A stretch of DNA of 30,782 nt from a virus: IMG/VR virus record IMGVR_UViG_3300005289_000001, positions 1-30,782 of that record; one strand, 5' to 3'. Positions 23,311 through 30,179 of the stretch are shown here, piece by piece (position 1 is the first letter of the stretch; every line of letters starts with the position of its first letter). The position numbers and the translations under genes were made by a program. The notes beneath the pieces are model-generated. The model did no database searches, was not told where the DNA came from, and saw only the letters and a list, made by a program, of their open reading frames with translations.

Positions 23311-23340
23311 TTTGCAATAGTAAATTTAATATTTTATCAT
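23311..23340 (+). promoter_or_regulatory. Divergent immunity-type control region with candidate operator
   Basis: Rightward: -35 TTGCAA (23312-23317), 17 bp, -10 TATCAT (23335-23340), upstream of the Cro-like gene. The 14-mer TTTGCAATAGTAAA (23311-23324) covers the -35. Because TTGCAA is self-complementary it can also serve as -35 for the leftward gene at 23260, though that -10 is unclear. Confidence 0.7.
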
Positions 23341-23362
23341 AGCTAAAACAAAGGAGGGTCTT

Positions 23363-23554
23363 ATGGACTGGAAAATTATCGTTTCTGAAGTTATGCAATA
23401 CAAAAAAATCAATCAAGGTGAGTTAGCAAAAAGAGTTGAGGCATCTGATACGTACATATCACACCTAAAGAATGGCAAGAGAGATTCACCATCTTTCGAT
23501 ATTGGACTAGCAATTGTTAAGCTCCACCCAAGAAAGAGAGAATTGCTAAAATAG
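23363..23554 (+). CDS. Cro-like HTH (XRE family) protein (63 aa)
   Basis: A single XRE-type HTH domain: MDWKIIVSEVMQYKKINQGE leads into LAKRVEASDTYISHLKNGKR, where helix 2 (GELAKRVE) and recognition helix 3 (SDTYISHLKNGK) are clear. At 63 residues it is the size of Cro proteins. It is divergent from the membrane-anchored HTH gene and follows AGGAGGG at good spacing. It is the best candidate to bind the repeated 14-bp operator. A terminator overlaps its stop codon. Confidence 0.8.
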   Translation: MDWKIIVSEVMQYKKINQGELAKRVEASDTYISHLKNGKRDSPSFDIGLAIVKLHPRKRELLK

Positions 23555-23574
23555 CCCGTTAATTCGGGTTTTTT
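23553..23574 (+). terminator. Rho-independent terminator after the Cro-like gene
   Basis: AGCCCG / CGGGTT (one G-U, loop TTAATT) followed by a T tract. The left arm begins inside the stop codon. Confidence 0.8.
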
Positions 23575-23587
23575 ATTAATAGTTATT

Positions 23588-23623
23588 TTTGCTATTGCAA
23601 AATAAATAAAGTAGTGTCAGAAT
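23588..23623 (+). promoter_or_regulatory. Candidate operator and promoter of the small early genes
   Basis: TTTGCTATTGCAAA (23588-23601) is the most symmetric copy of the 14-mer. TTGCAA at 23595-23600 with CAGAAT 17 bp later (23618-23623) may form a weak promoter for the genes starting at 23649. Confidence 0.55.
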
Positions 23624-23648
23624 GGTTTTGAATTTTACAGGTGGCAGT

Positions 23649-23798
23649 ATGATTAGGTATTTAATTGAGATTGGAACTGGTGAAGAACTTGACTATTATG
23701 CTTATTGTCTCGGCTTATCCAGAATTGGTTTAGAGTCAGATATTGACCTAAGAATTAGAGTTTTAGATTTATATGACAAGGTTTCAAGGAGTTATTAA
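23649..23798 (+). CDS. Small early protein (49 aa)
   Basis: Starts MIRYLIEIGTGEELDYYAYC and ends DLYDKVSRSY; helical and acidic. ATG 23649 follows AGGTGG at good spacing and the stop lies one base before the next ATG, whose GGAG is inside this gene. No family recognised. Confidence 0.6.
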   Translation: MIRYLIEIGTGEELDYYAYCLGLSRIGLESDIDLRIRVLDLYDKVSRSY

Positions 23799-23799
23799 A

Positions 23800-24123
23800 A
23801 TGAATGATTGGGATATCTTAAAAGCTCGCTATGGCAGCAACAGGCAGTATAAATCTAGAACTATATCGATATCAAATAGTCAAATGAATGAGTTTAAAAA
23901 TTTCCTTGTTGATTGTGGCTGTGATGTTATGACCCAGTCAAAACAAGATGAATTATTTAGATTTAAAAAGGGTAATGAGATTGGAATTATCTATGAGCGA
24001 AAATCTGGAAATTTATTAGCTCATAACATGGCCGCTGAGTTTCACAGATTAATAGGTCAGGATAGTATGGAGCTTTATTTAAAAGATCAGTATTACGCAA
24101 GATTTAAGGAGAATACAAAATGA
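23800..24123 (+). CDS. Hypothetical early protein (107 aa)
   Basis: ATG 23800 has GGAG 8 bases upstream; an in-frame ATG 23773 lies inside the previous gene and is rejected. The product begins MNDWDILKARYGSNRQYKSR and contains FLVDCGCDVMTQSKQDELFRF and GIIYERKSGNLLAHNMA, an alternation of strands and helices. No family recognised. It is coupled to the next gene by ATGA. Confidence 0.62.
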   Translation: MNDWDILKARYGSNRQYKSRTISISNSQMNEFKNFLVDCGCDVMTQSKQDELFRFKKGNEIGIIYERKSGNLLAHNMAAEFHRLIGQDSMELYLKDQYYARFKENTK

Positions 24124-24308
24124 CTAGTAAGTATAGTATTTGCTTTATGACTGGGATGTCTGGTGGTTGTGGACCATTATGCGAAGCCTTTACATCTGGA
24201 AATTGCAACGAACCACAAGAGATTTCCTTGATTCACTTGATTGAAATTCACGGTGAAGATGGCGCAAAAGATATATTAGATCTATATGAGGAGGGTACAT
24301 TTAAATGA
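24120..24308 (+). CDS. Small Cys-rich early protein (62 aa)
   Basis: Starts MTSKYSICFMTGMSGGCGPL. Four Cys (8, 17, 21, 29) in a GGCGPLCEAFTSGNC context suggest a metal site or disulfide-free zinc knuckle. The C-terminal half is an acidic helix (HLIEIHGEDGAKDILDLYE). No named family. Overlaps both neighbours by 4 bp. Confidence 0.6.
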   Translation: MTSKYSICFMTGMSGGCGPLCEAFTSGNCNEPQEISLIHLIEIHGEDGAKDILDLYEEGTFK

Positions 24309-24556
24309 GTTCACTAATTAATGATTCTTTCATGAATCCTGATCGTTTTGGCTATTCGCTTGTTCCATTTAAAGTTAGTATCGACAAGGAGCCAAGAAAA
24401 GACATTGAATTGTGGCGTATGCGTAGATCAAGCGCAAGATCAATGGGCAAGCGCACATTTATGCACACAAGAGCATGCAAGTCGTGCAATTCATTTGAAA
24501 GACGTGTTTATAACAATGAATGTTTTAATTGCTGGAAATTGGAGAAAAGTAAATGA
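24305..24556 (+). CDS. Small zinc-ribbon-like early protein (83 aa)
   Basis: The N-terminal half is polar and the centre is basic (WRMRRSSARSMGKRTF). The C-terminus has two C-x-x-C pairs, CKSC and CFNC, separated by 11 residues: a short zinc ribbon. A basic, zinc-binding small protein may bind nucleic acid. Overlaps neighbours by 4 bp, so translation is coupled. Confidence 0.62.
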   Translation: MSSLINDSFMNPDRFGYSLVPFKVSIDKEPRKDIELWRMRRSSARSMGKRTFMHTRACKSCNSFERRVYNNECFNCWKLEKSK

Positions 24557-24744
24557 TCAAAAATAAAGAAATCCAGATAATTGGAATTAGAAGTATTGTC
24601 GCCTTTATATCGAAAAACAGGGACGATTCAAAATTTATTGTTAGGGAAATTAATTGCAATGGAACCGCAAAAATACAATCACTAAGGAACATGGAATTAT
24701 TTACTGTTCCAATTTCTGATTTAAAAGTAATTACAAGCCCCTAG
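24553..24744 (+). CDS. Hypothetical early protein (63 aa)
   Basis: Starts MIKNKEIQIIGIRSIVAFIS and ends VPISDLKVITSP; strand-rich, basic N-terminal half. It could be a small SH3- or OB-like barrel, but no family is recognised. Last gene of the 23649 unit; its stop lies inside the terminator hairpin. Confidence 0.58.
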   Translation: MIKNKEIQIIGIRSIVAFISKNRDDSKFIVREINCNGTAKIQSLRNMELFTVPISDLKVITSP

Positions 24745-24754
24745 TGGGCTTTTT
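24735..24754 (+). terminator. Rho-independent terminator
   Basis: AAGCCC / GGGCTT stem with loop CTAGT and a T tract. It closes the small-early-gene operon. Confidence 0.85.
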
Positions 24755-24780
24755 ATTTGTCTTGGATTTTAAAATTATTG

Positions 24781-24808
24781 TTGACATTTACAAATATAAC
24801 CATAAAAT
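24781..24808 (+). promoter_or_regulatory. Sigma70-type promoter of the replication operon
   Basis: -35 TTGACA (24781-24786), 16-bp spacer, -10 TAAAAT (24803-24808), 25 bases before ATG 24833. Close to consensus. No copy of the 14-bp operator is seen here, in contrast to the other early promoters; the antitoxin-like product may bind here instead. Confidence 0.7.
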
Positions 24809-24832
24809 AGGTCATATATAAAGGAGTGAAAA

Positions 24833-25015
24833 ATGCAAATACTTTCTGAAAACGTTACTTGTATTTCTGAATTAAAGAAAAACCCAAGCGCAGTAAAAGG
24901 CAATATTGATACTTGTGTGCTTAGTCACAATAAGCCTGCTTACTATACCGTAAATCCATCTCGTTATGAACAATTATTGAATGCTGAAAAAAAATTGAAG
25001 GAGTTGCAACAATGA
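24833..25015 (+). CDS. Phd/YefM-family antitoxin-like protein without toxin (60 aa)
   Basis: The sequence runs MQILSENVTCISELKKNPSA, then VLSHNKPAYYTVNPSRYEQL. I-S-E-L-K-K-N-P and the V-L-S-H-N-K-P-A-Y-Y segment are hallmarks of StbD/YafN-type Phd antitoxins: a DNA-binding dimer domain followed by a toxin-wrapping helix. No RelE, Doc or similar toxin is next to it; the following gene is Cys-containing and unrelated. It may autoregulate this promoter or counter a host toxin. GGAG precedes the ATG. Confidence 0.72.
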   Translation: MQILSENVTCISELKKNPSAVKGNIDTCVLSHNKPAYYTVNPSRYEQLLNAEKKLKELQQ

Positions 25016-25419
25016 AAACAAATGCAGAAAAGTCACTTAAATTAATTATTCAAATTGAAAAGCTAAACATCGAATACAAAAAATTATCTGAAAAAATTGC
25101 AGAACATGCTTATAAGTGTTGGGATTCAAAAATAGAAGTGAGCTCACCATTTTCAACAAATGTTTCGGCCTGTTTAACAGATTGGCTAGAGAAAAAATTT
25201 GAAATTGAATATTCAAACTGCCCTGTTACTGGTAGAGAGTATGAGCATAAAAGACCATATTATGTAGCGCCATTAATGACAGAGAAAGATTGTCCACACT
25301 GTTACGCTGCTTTACAGGTAATTAAAGAGCGCAAATTATTGAAACAAAAACGTGGTCGAATTAAGGCTCAAATCACAAAACTTGCTAAACGTGAAATTTT
25401 AAAGGAATTAAATCAATGA
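25012..25419 (+). CDS. Hypothetical protein with two Cys motifs (135 aa)
   Basis: Helical ends enclose a central part with NCPVTGREYEHKRPYY and DCPHCYAALQ. The N-terminal helix (KSLKLIIQIEKLNIEYKKLS) and the C-terminal basic helix are coiled-coil-like. Cys pairs could bind zinc. Common in phage early operons of this kind as far as I can judge, without known function. ATGA overlap upstream and a 4-bp overlap with the Rha/KilAC gene. Confidence 0.62.
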   Translation: MKTNAEKSLKLIIQIEKLNIEYKKLSEKIAEHAYKCWDSKIEVSSPFSTNVSACLTDWLEKKFEIEYSNCPVTGREYEHKRPYYVAPLMTEKDCPHCYAALQVIKERKLLKQKRGRIKAQITKLAKREILKELNQ

Positions 25420-26070
25420 ACCAATTAATAAATTCAAATGTTAAAACAATGTCTAGCCTTGAAATTGCTGGATTAACAATGAAACAGCACCAGCATGTTA
25501 AACGTGATATTGAAAACATGTGTGAGCAATTACAAATAGATGCGTCCAATTTTGGACACACCTATTTAGACTCAATGAACCGAAAACAAACTGCATATTT
25601 GCTTGATCAAGATACAACAATGTGTCTTGTATCTGGTTATTCTGCGCCGCTACGCATGGCAATTATTAAGCGATGGAAACAACTTGAAGAGGAATTTTAT
25701 ATACCTAAAACATATGGAGAGGCTTTGCAACTTTGCGCTGATCAAGCTAAACAATTAGAACTTGCAGCGCCAAAAATTGAATTTGTTGAAAAGTATGTTG
25801 AGAGTGTCGGCAACAAAGGATTTCGTGAATTAGCAAAACTTTTAAAAATCAAAGAGCCAAAGTTTAGAGATTTTCTAACCGACAACAAAATCATGTATCG
25901 ATTAAATGGAGCTTTAATGGGTTATGCCAATCATATTGATGCTGGGTCGTTTTCATGTATCCACAGGATTGAGTCAGTCTGGTCATGCTTTCAATCAGTG
26001 CTTATTCACGCCTAAAGGTGTTGAATGGATTGCTGCTGAATTGGCAAAAGAAAGTGTTCGGGGGAAATAA
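25416..26070 (+). CDS. Rha-KilAC phage regulatory protein/antirepressor, apparent frameshift
   Basis: Residues 10-95 form a Rha domain (MSSLEIAGLTMKQHQHVKRD; TTMCLVSGYSAPLRMAIIKR). From about 130 a KilAC antirepressor domain begins (GNKGFRELAKLLKIKEPKFR). As sequenced the frame ends at 26015 in an atypical tail. Removing one G from GGG at 25944-25946 continues as DAGRFHVSTGLSQSG and ends FTPKGVEWIAAELAKE, the canonical KilAC end, with a stop at 26068-26070 that overlaps the next ATG. Rha/KilAC proteins act in lysis-lysogeny control, often against a repressor. Confidence 0.8.
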
Positions 26071-26891
26071 TGCATTACTACACTTTTAAGCCGAAAGACT
26101 ATATGAGCAAAACGGCTTTCTTGGAGCCTTTAGAAGATCTTGCATACAGACGTATGCTTGATCATTGTTATTTAACTGAAAAACCTTTGCCTGAAAACAT
26201 CGAAGAAATTGCAATGCTAATACGCATGCGTTCGCATACCGATAGCATTAAGATTGTATTGCATTACTTCTTCGAACTTACTGCGGAAGGTTATATTAAT
26301 GATTATGTAGTGCGTGAATTATCTGCTTATCACAGCAAATCTTTAAAGGCAAAAGCTTCTGCTGATGCTAGATGGAGTAAGAAACGTAATAAAGTTAATG
26401 ATTTATGTGGTGATAATTCGGATTGCGAAATTAATGCGAACGCATTGCAAGAAGAAAGCGAATGTAATACTAACCAACAACCATTAACCAATAACGATAA
26501 ACCAATAACGAGTATTAATAATATAGGCGATTCGGACAAGCCGAAACGTTTTGATTTTAAGAAGTCGTTAATTGAGAAAGGAGCTACTGAAGATTTAGCA
26601 ATTGCATTTATGGCAGTTAGAAAAAACAAGAAGGCAACTAACACTGAAAAAGCATTTGATCTATTCATGAATAACGTGAACAAATCAAATATGAACTTGA
26701 ATCAAGTTTTAGAAATTTGTGTTCAAAGAGATTGGAAAGGATTTGATCCTACTTGGATTCAAAATAAACAACCAAGCTACTCAACACCTCAAAGCAGACA
26801 AACGCCATCTATGGCCGATTACATGCAACAGGAAATGATGAGAGATGTTACACCTGATTACCAATACAACTACTTGGAGCATAAAGAATGA
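26070..26891 (+). CDS. Replication initiation protein with DUF1376 domain (O-like)
   Basis: The N-terminal 90 residues are DUF1376: MHYYTFKPKDYMSKTAFLEP, then EDLAYRRMLDHCYLTEKPLP. A low-complexity linker rich in Asn and Gln (about 120-160) follows, then a C-terminal domain (GATEDLAIAFMAVRKNKKAT; ICVQRDWKGFDPTW) similar to DnaT-like replication modules. Such proteins bind the origin and recruit the helicase loader encoded next. The linker is coded by 14-bp tandem repeats that may be the origin itself. ATGA overlap with the loader gene. Confidence 0.8.
   Translation: MHYYTFKPKDYMSKTAFLEPLEDLAYRRMLDHCYLTEKPLPENIEEIAMLIRMRSHTDSIKIVLHYFFELTAEGYINDYVVRELSAYHSKSLKAKASADARWSKKRNKVNDLCGDNSDCEINANALQEESECNTNQQPLTNNDKPITSINNIGDSDKPKRFDFKKSLIEKGATEDLAIAFMAVRKNKKATNTEKAFDLFMNNVNKSNMNLNQVLEICVQRDWKGFDPTWIQNKQPSYSTPQSRQTPSMADYMQQEMMRDVTPDYQYNYLEHKE
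26471..26535 (+). other. Candidate replication origin: three 14-bp iterons and an AT-rich segment
   Basis: Three tandem 14-mers start at 26471, 26485 and 26499: taaccaacaaccat, taaccaataacgat and aaaccaataacgag. They are followed by tattaataatata. The period is not a multiple of three, so the repeat is at DNA level. Iterons plus an AT-rich stretch inside the initiator gene is the layout of lambdoid origins. Confidence 0.55.
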
Positions 26892-27715
26892 TTGAACAAG
26901 AATTTCCCCGTAAATGGGCTATGGGTTTAATCGAAAAGATGCAAGGATATTTTGGGGCACGTTTTGATAACACATACCCTAAGCGAAATGGTATGTCTGA
27001 TGAGCAATATATGGAAAACTTAATTTCCATTTGTTGTGAGATTATGGAAGGCATGACACCTGATCATATTAAATTTGGATTGCAAACGATGCGGACTGCA
27101 AAGTTCTGTCCAGTGTTTACAGAATTTCGGGAATGGTGTGAGGATTACGTAAAGCAGTCATATAAGCCTAAAACGGCTGCTCTAGCCAATATTAATGCTT
27201 GGATGGGCGATTCATCAGTTTCGATCACAAACGCCGAGAGAGAGGCTTACAATCGCGTTTACGACATGTTTAATCAGCTACAGTGGGCGAATAACTACGA
27301 GAAGGCAAAATATTACGCTTTTGAGTCGTTCAAAGAGACTTATACGGAAGTGGTAAAGGAATTTATTAAGAAAGGTGAATTGCAATCTATTTGGATTGAG
27401 CCACCGAAGATTGAAAGTCGTCCAGTCGTTAAGGTTCTCAAAAAAGATTATTTGAATATATTAACCCCTGAAGACCGCCAGAATCTTGAAAATACTGAAG
27501 CGAAAGTAAAAGAGCTTGTTGCGTCTGGTATGTCACATTCATCTGCTAATTTTAGAAGTTTTAAGAGGCAATCAAAAATGAAATACAAAGTTGGTGATCG
27601 GGTTTATTTGTATGGTATCAAATATATCGTTACTGATGTGTTCCCAAGCAAAATAGAACCCTTAGACAAGGTGATGATGGAAAATGAAGATGAGGCTATA
27701 GTAATTTTATTCTGA
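26888..27715 (+). CDS. Replication protein P-like (helicase loader)
   Basis: Residues 1-100 carry the lambda-P-like pattern: MIEQEFPRKWAMGLIEKMQG, RNGMSDEQYMENLISICCEI and TMRTAKFCPVFTEFREWCED. The protein should load the host replicative helicase on the initiator complex. The last 45 residues (MKYKVGDRVYLYGIKYIVTD onward) look like an independent small barrel-type protein. The internal ATG 27578 has AGAGG 8 bases upstream, so this part may be a separate gene fused in frame, or a fusion made by a one-base error in the T-rich stretch near 27550. Confidence 0.72.
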   Translation: MIEQEFPRKWAMGLIEKMQGYFGARFDNTYPKRNGMSDEQYMENLISICCEIMEGMTPDHIKFGLQTMRTAKFCPVFTEFREWCEDYVKQSYKPKTAALANINAWMGDSSVSITNAEREAYNRVYDMFNQLQWANNYEKAKYYAFESFKETYTEVVKEFIKKGELQSIWIEPPKIESRPVVKVLKKDYLNILTPEDRQNLENTEAKVKELVASGMSHSSANFRSFKRQSKMKYKVGDRVYLYGIKYIVTDVFPSKIEPLDKVMMENEDEAIVILF

Positions 27716-27766
27716 TGATCCTGAAATTAAAAAGATCATAACCTGCAAATAATTTAAAAATTATGC

Positions 27767-27800
27767 TTGCAATGTTCTAAATTTAGTTTACTATAGCAAA
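27767..27800 (+). promoter_or_regulatory. Early promoter with candidate operator
   Basis: -35 TTGCAA (27767-27772), 16-bp spacer, -10 TACTAT (27789-27794). The 14-mer TTTACTATAGCAAA (27787-27800) covers the -10, as at 21914. A 6-bp inverted repeat ATGATC/GATCAT around 27715-27737 lies upstream without a T tract. Confidence 0.7.
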
Positions 27801-27821
27801 TATTGAAGAGGAGTTTACAGA

Positions 27822-28043
27822 ATGAATATGAAAATAGAAATCAATGAATTTCAAACGATTGTAGCTATATCTAAAGAGCTTGATCGCCTTGGTTATAAGT
27901 TGGATTTAAGATATAAAAACCCAAGAGTTGTTATTACTTGGGGTCAAAGTAAAACTTACGATTATCAGTGCGCTTTAGATGTTGCAATGTTTAATCACAA
28001 AAGATACACAACACTTGATCAACTTAAGAAAATGGAGCGTTAA
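27822..28043 (+). CDS. Hypothetical protein of the second rightward early operon (73 aa)
   Basis: Starts MNMKIEINEFQTIVAISKEL; GAGGAG lies 8 bases before ATG 27822. A helix, then two strands (YKLDLRYKNPRVVITWGQ) and a final helix suggest a compact alpha/beta fold. No family recognised. The stop overlaps the next ATG (TAATG). Confidence 0.62.
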   Translation: MNMKIEINEFQTIVAISKELDRLGYKLDLRYKNPRVVITWGQSKTYDYQCALDVAMFNHKRYTTLDQLKKMER

Positions 28044-28801
28044 TGGTGAATATTCAGGAAAGAATTGATTTAATACGTGATTCAAGAATACAGGTCTTTA
28101 CTGGCGTGAAAGACAAGCAAGAGGCTAGGGATAAATTAAATAGTGAGATTGATGAATTTCTTGCAAAAGGTGGTGAAATAAATGAAGTTCCATTGGGCCA
28201 TACTGCTTTTGGTAAAGGTGGTTTAAGCGCCAAGGTTGCTGCTGGATGGGAGCGATCACCAAATGCAATTGAGATTCATGAGACTTCAAATGAGGATATT
28301 TTGGAAAGAAATAAATCTATTTCAAAAAAACCATTTAAAGTTAAAACAGAAAGATCAAGTAGTAATAATGCAACAAAGCAGATTATACAATCGAGAAATC
28401 TAAAGCAAATTATTGCTAAATTTGGCAATGGAGATAGAAAACGATTCTGTGATTTGGTTGGTGTTTCGGTTCCAAGTTTTAATAATGTTGCACGTATGGA
28501 TGCTGTATTTTCTGATGAAAGCTTTGATAGAGTTTTATTGGTTCTTGAAACTTTTGAGTTTACGCCAAGAGTTAAAAAACCAAAATACACCAAATCAACT
28601 AATCCAGACCATCTAAGACGAACATCAGTTATTGAGGCTAGAAAGAAGGCTATTATTGATGGTAAATCTGAGTTTATGGCTGAGTGCTCAAATCATGGCA
28701 TGACAAGATATGTTTTTGAGGGTAAGTATGGTGGTAGATGTTGCGCTTGCCGTAAAGAGCAAAACTTAAAATATCGCAAAAAATTGAAAGGTGAGCTATG
28801 A
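28043..28801 (+). CDS. Putative regulatory protein with Cys-rich C-terminus (252 aa)
   Basis: The N-terminal part has the segment EIDEFLAKGGEINEVPLGHT, a short motif widespread in small phage/plasmid regulators (F-x-x-x-G-G-x-I-x-x-x-P). Residues 117-175 resemble an HTH (FGNGDRKRFCDLVGVSVPSF). The C-terminus carries ECSNHGMTRYVF and CCACRKEQN, a likely zinc site common in DNA-binding phage proteins, and a basic tail. It may be a transcription regulator or antiterminator; no firm family. GGAG precedes the ATG. Confidence 0.62.
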   Translation: MVNIQERIDLIRDSRIQVFTGVKDKQEARDKLNSEIDEFLAKGGEINEVPLGHTAFGKGGLSAKVAAGWERSPNAIEIHETSNEDILERNKSISKKPFKVKTERSSSNNATKQIIQSRNLKQIIAKFGNGDRKRFCDLVGVSVPSFNNVARMDAVFSDESFDRVLLVLETFEFTPRVKKPKYTKSTNPDHLRRTSVIEARKKAIIDGKSEFMAECSNHGMTRYVFEGKYGGRCCACRKEQNLKYRKKLKGEL

Positions 28802-28974
28802 ATCTAAAGTCAATTCGTGACAAGATTAATGGATCAGATCCGTTGAAAGAAGGTGAAACATTGCAGATGTTTATTGATGAATGGGATTATATTCACAATG
28901 AACTTGAAGCATTAAAGGCAGAAGATGAGCGTAATTATATTTCTTGTGGAGTAGTTGAAAATGAAGCACGTTGA
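28798..28974 (+). CDS. Small hypothetical protein (58 aa)
   Basis: Starts MNLKSIRDKINGSDPLKEGE by an ATGA overlap with the preceding gene and ends CGVVENEAR. Helical and acidic, with FIDEWDYIHNELEALKAED. No family recognised. Its 3' end overlaps the start of the DUF6378 gene by 14 bp. Confidence 0.6.
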   Translation: MNLKSIRDKINGSDPLKEGETLQMFIDEWDYIHNELEALKAEDERNYISCGVVENEAR

Positions 28975-29512
28975 GTATTTAGAGAAATTTGATGATGGAA
29001 CTTATCATTATTGGAAATCTGCTCCGATTGGAATTGATTTAAATAATGATAGATTTATCGAAATTCCAAATGGTTCGGATTATTATGTTAAACTAGAAAA
29101 TGGAAAATGTAATTTTTATAATTCTGATTTAATGTACTTTGATAGTCGGCTGAAAGATTTTGATAATAGTGGGGATGCATCTGTATTTATTAATTCTAAA
29201 AAATTATGGGTTAGAAATAATGATGACTTAATTGTTCATGCTGAGCTAAGTAAGGTTGATGTAACCCTATTGGAGCGCCAATCCCAATATGGATGTTTTG
29301 AAGATGTAGCTTTTGTCACTCAAGGTATTATTGATTTATTGCGTAAATGCAAATATGACAATATGCCTAAGTCGCATCAAATGGCCTTATATATGATTGC
29401 CTCAAAAATGGCTCGTTTAGTTAATGGAGATCATAATCATATTGATTCATGGCATGACATCGGCGGTTATAGCAAATTAATCGAAAATTTAATTGGTGGT
29501 GAGAGTGAATAA
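28961..29512 (+). CDS. DUF6378 domain protein (183 aa)
   Basis: The C-terminal region (about 104-178) is DUF6378: LLERQSQYGCFEDVAFVTQ, then MALYMIASKMARLVNGDHNH and IDSWHDIGGYSKL, with the strongly conserved D-S-W-x-D-I-x-G-Y. The domain is frequent in phages; its function is unknown. The N-terminal hundred residues (FDDGTYHYWKSAPIG ...) appear to be a separate beta-rich domain. ATG 28961 has GGAG 10 bases upstream; a TTG two codons earlier is possible. Confidence 0.78.
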   Translation: MKHVEYLEKFDDGTYHYWKSAPIGIDLNNDRFIEIPNGSDYYVKLENGKCNFYNSDLMYFDSRLKDFDNSGDASVFINSKKLWVRNNDDLIVHAELSKVDVTLLERQSQYGCFEDVAFVTQGIIDLLRKCKYDNMPKSHQMALYMIASKMARLVNGDHNHIDSWHDIGGYSKLIENLIGGESE

Positions 29513-29876
29513 ATTAGAATTGGCGCATGCTTTTGCTTTGCATGGAATTGATGTTGGTGTATTAAATAGCAATTATAGTCTTGATTTATTGGTTGCACAT
29601 TCTTGGCAATATGCAGACCTAATGCTTGCAGAAGATGAAAAACGCAAGGATAAAAGTTTGCCAGAAGTACTAAATGATGATTTTGTGATTGATTGGGATT
29701 ATGTATCTAAACGATACAATTATTGGGTTATGGATAAAGATGGTAAATTTTTCTGGTATGAGCGAGAGCCGCGCCGAAATGATATGGAATTTTACCAAAA
29801 CTGTGATATGTGTTTAGCTCCTGATTTTGGTTACAAAGGCGACTGGAAGAAATCATTGCGGAAGCGTCCAGAATGA
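29505..29876 (+). CDS. Hypothetical protein with a C-terminal domain shared with the moron gene at 9561
   Basis: GTG 29505 lies in the last codons of the DUF6378 gene with a GGTGGTGAGA ribosome-binding region; TTG 29493 is less likely. The protein (123 residues) starts NKLELAHAFALHGIDVGVLN after the initiator Met. From about residue 62 it has the Trp/Tyr-rich domain that ends GDWKKSLRKRPE and is alignable with the 68-residue protein of 9561-9767. Function unknown. ATGA overlap with the nuclease gene. Confidence 0.6.
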   Translation: MNKLELAHAFALHGIDVGVLNSNYSLDLLVAHSWQYADLMLAEDEKRKDKSLPEVLNDDFVIDWDYVSKRYNYWVMDKDGKFFWYEREPRRNDMEFYQNCDMCLAPDFGYKGDWKKSLRKRPE

Positions 29877-30154
29877 GAGCAGCTAAAATTGATGCAAACC
29901 AAAATGAAATAGTAGCAGCACTTAGAAAGATTGGATGTAGTGTTCAGATTCTTTCTAGTGTTGGGAAGGGATGTCCTGACATTTTAGTGGGATTTAGAGG
30001 TGAAAATTTCTTAATTGAAATTAAGGATGGCAATAAGCCCCCTTCAGGACAAAAGTTAACACCTGATCAAGTTGAATGGCATGTTAATTGGAATGGGCAA
30101 GTTAAGGTAGCAAATTCAGTTGAGCAAGCTATTGAAATTGTTACTTGCAAATAA
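29873..30154 (+). CDS. VRR-NUC/Hjc-like PD-(D/E)XK nuclease (93 aa)
   Basis: Starts MRAAKIDANQNEIVAALRKI. Glu12, Pro35-Asp36 (GCPDILVGF) and Glu49-x-Lys51 (LIEIKDG) form the PD-(D/E)XK active site; KLTPDQVEWHVNW is typical of the small phage endonucleases of this group. It probably cuts branched or recombination DNA, as small Holliday-junction resolvases do. Whole length is one minimal domain. Last coding gene before the putative RNA. Confidence 0.82.
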   Translation: MRAAKIDANQNEIVAALRKIGCSVQILSSVGKGCPDILVGFRGENFLIEIKDGNKPPSGQKLTPDQVEWHVNWNGQVKVANSVEQAIEIVTCK

Positions 30155-30172
30155 TTGTATTTTTGTTAATAT
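30145..30172 (+). promoter_or_regulatory. Possible promoter of the structured RNA
   Basis: TTGCAA (30145-30150) and TAATAT (30167-30172) with 16 bp between, spanning the end of the nuclease gene. Transcription would start near 30180, at the first hairpin of the putative RNA. No 14-bp operator here. Confidence 0.4.
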
Positions 30173-30179
30173 TGTTTTT

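Noticed and set aside
24348-24566. Alternative plus-strand frame in the zinc-ribbon gene
   Set aside because: The competing frame is coupled to both neighbours and has the paired Cys motif; this one has no ribosome-binding site.
26330-26683. Minus-strand frame opposite the DUF1376 gene
   Set aside because: Shadow frame; the plus strand has clear DUF1376 sequence.
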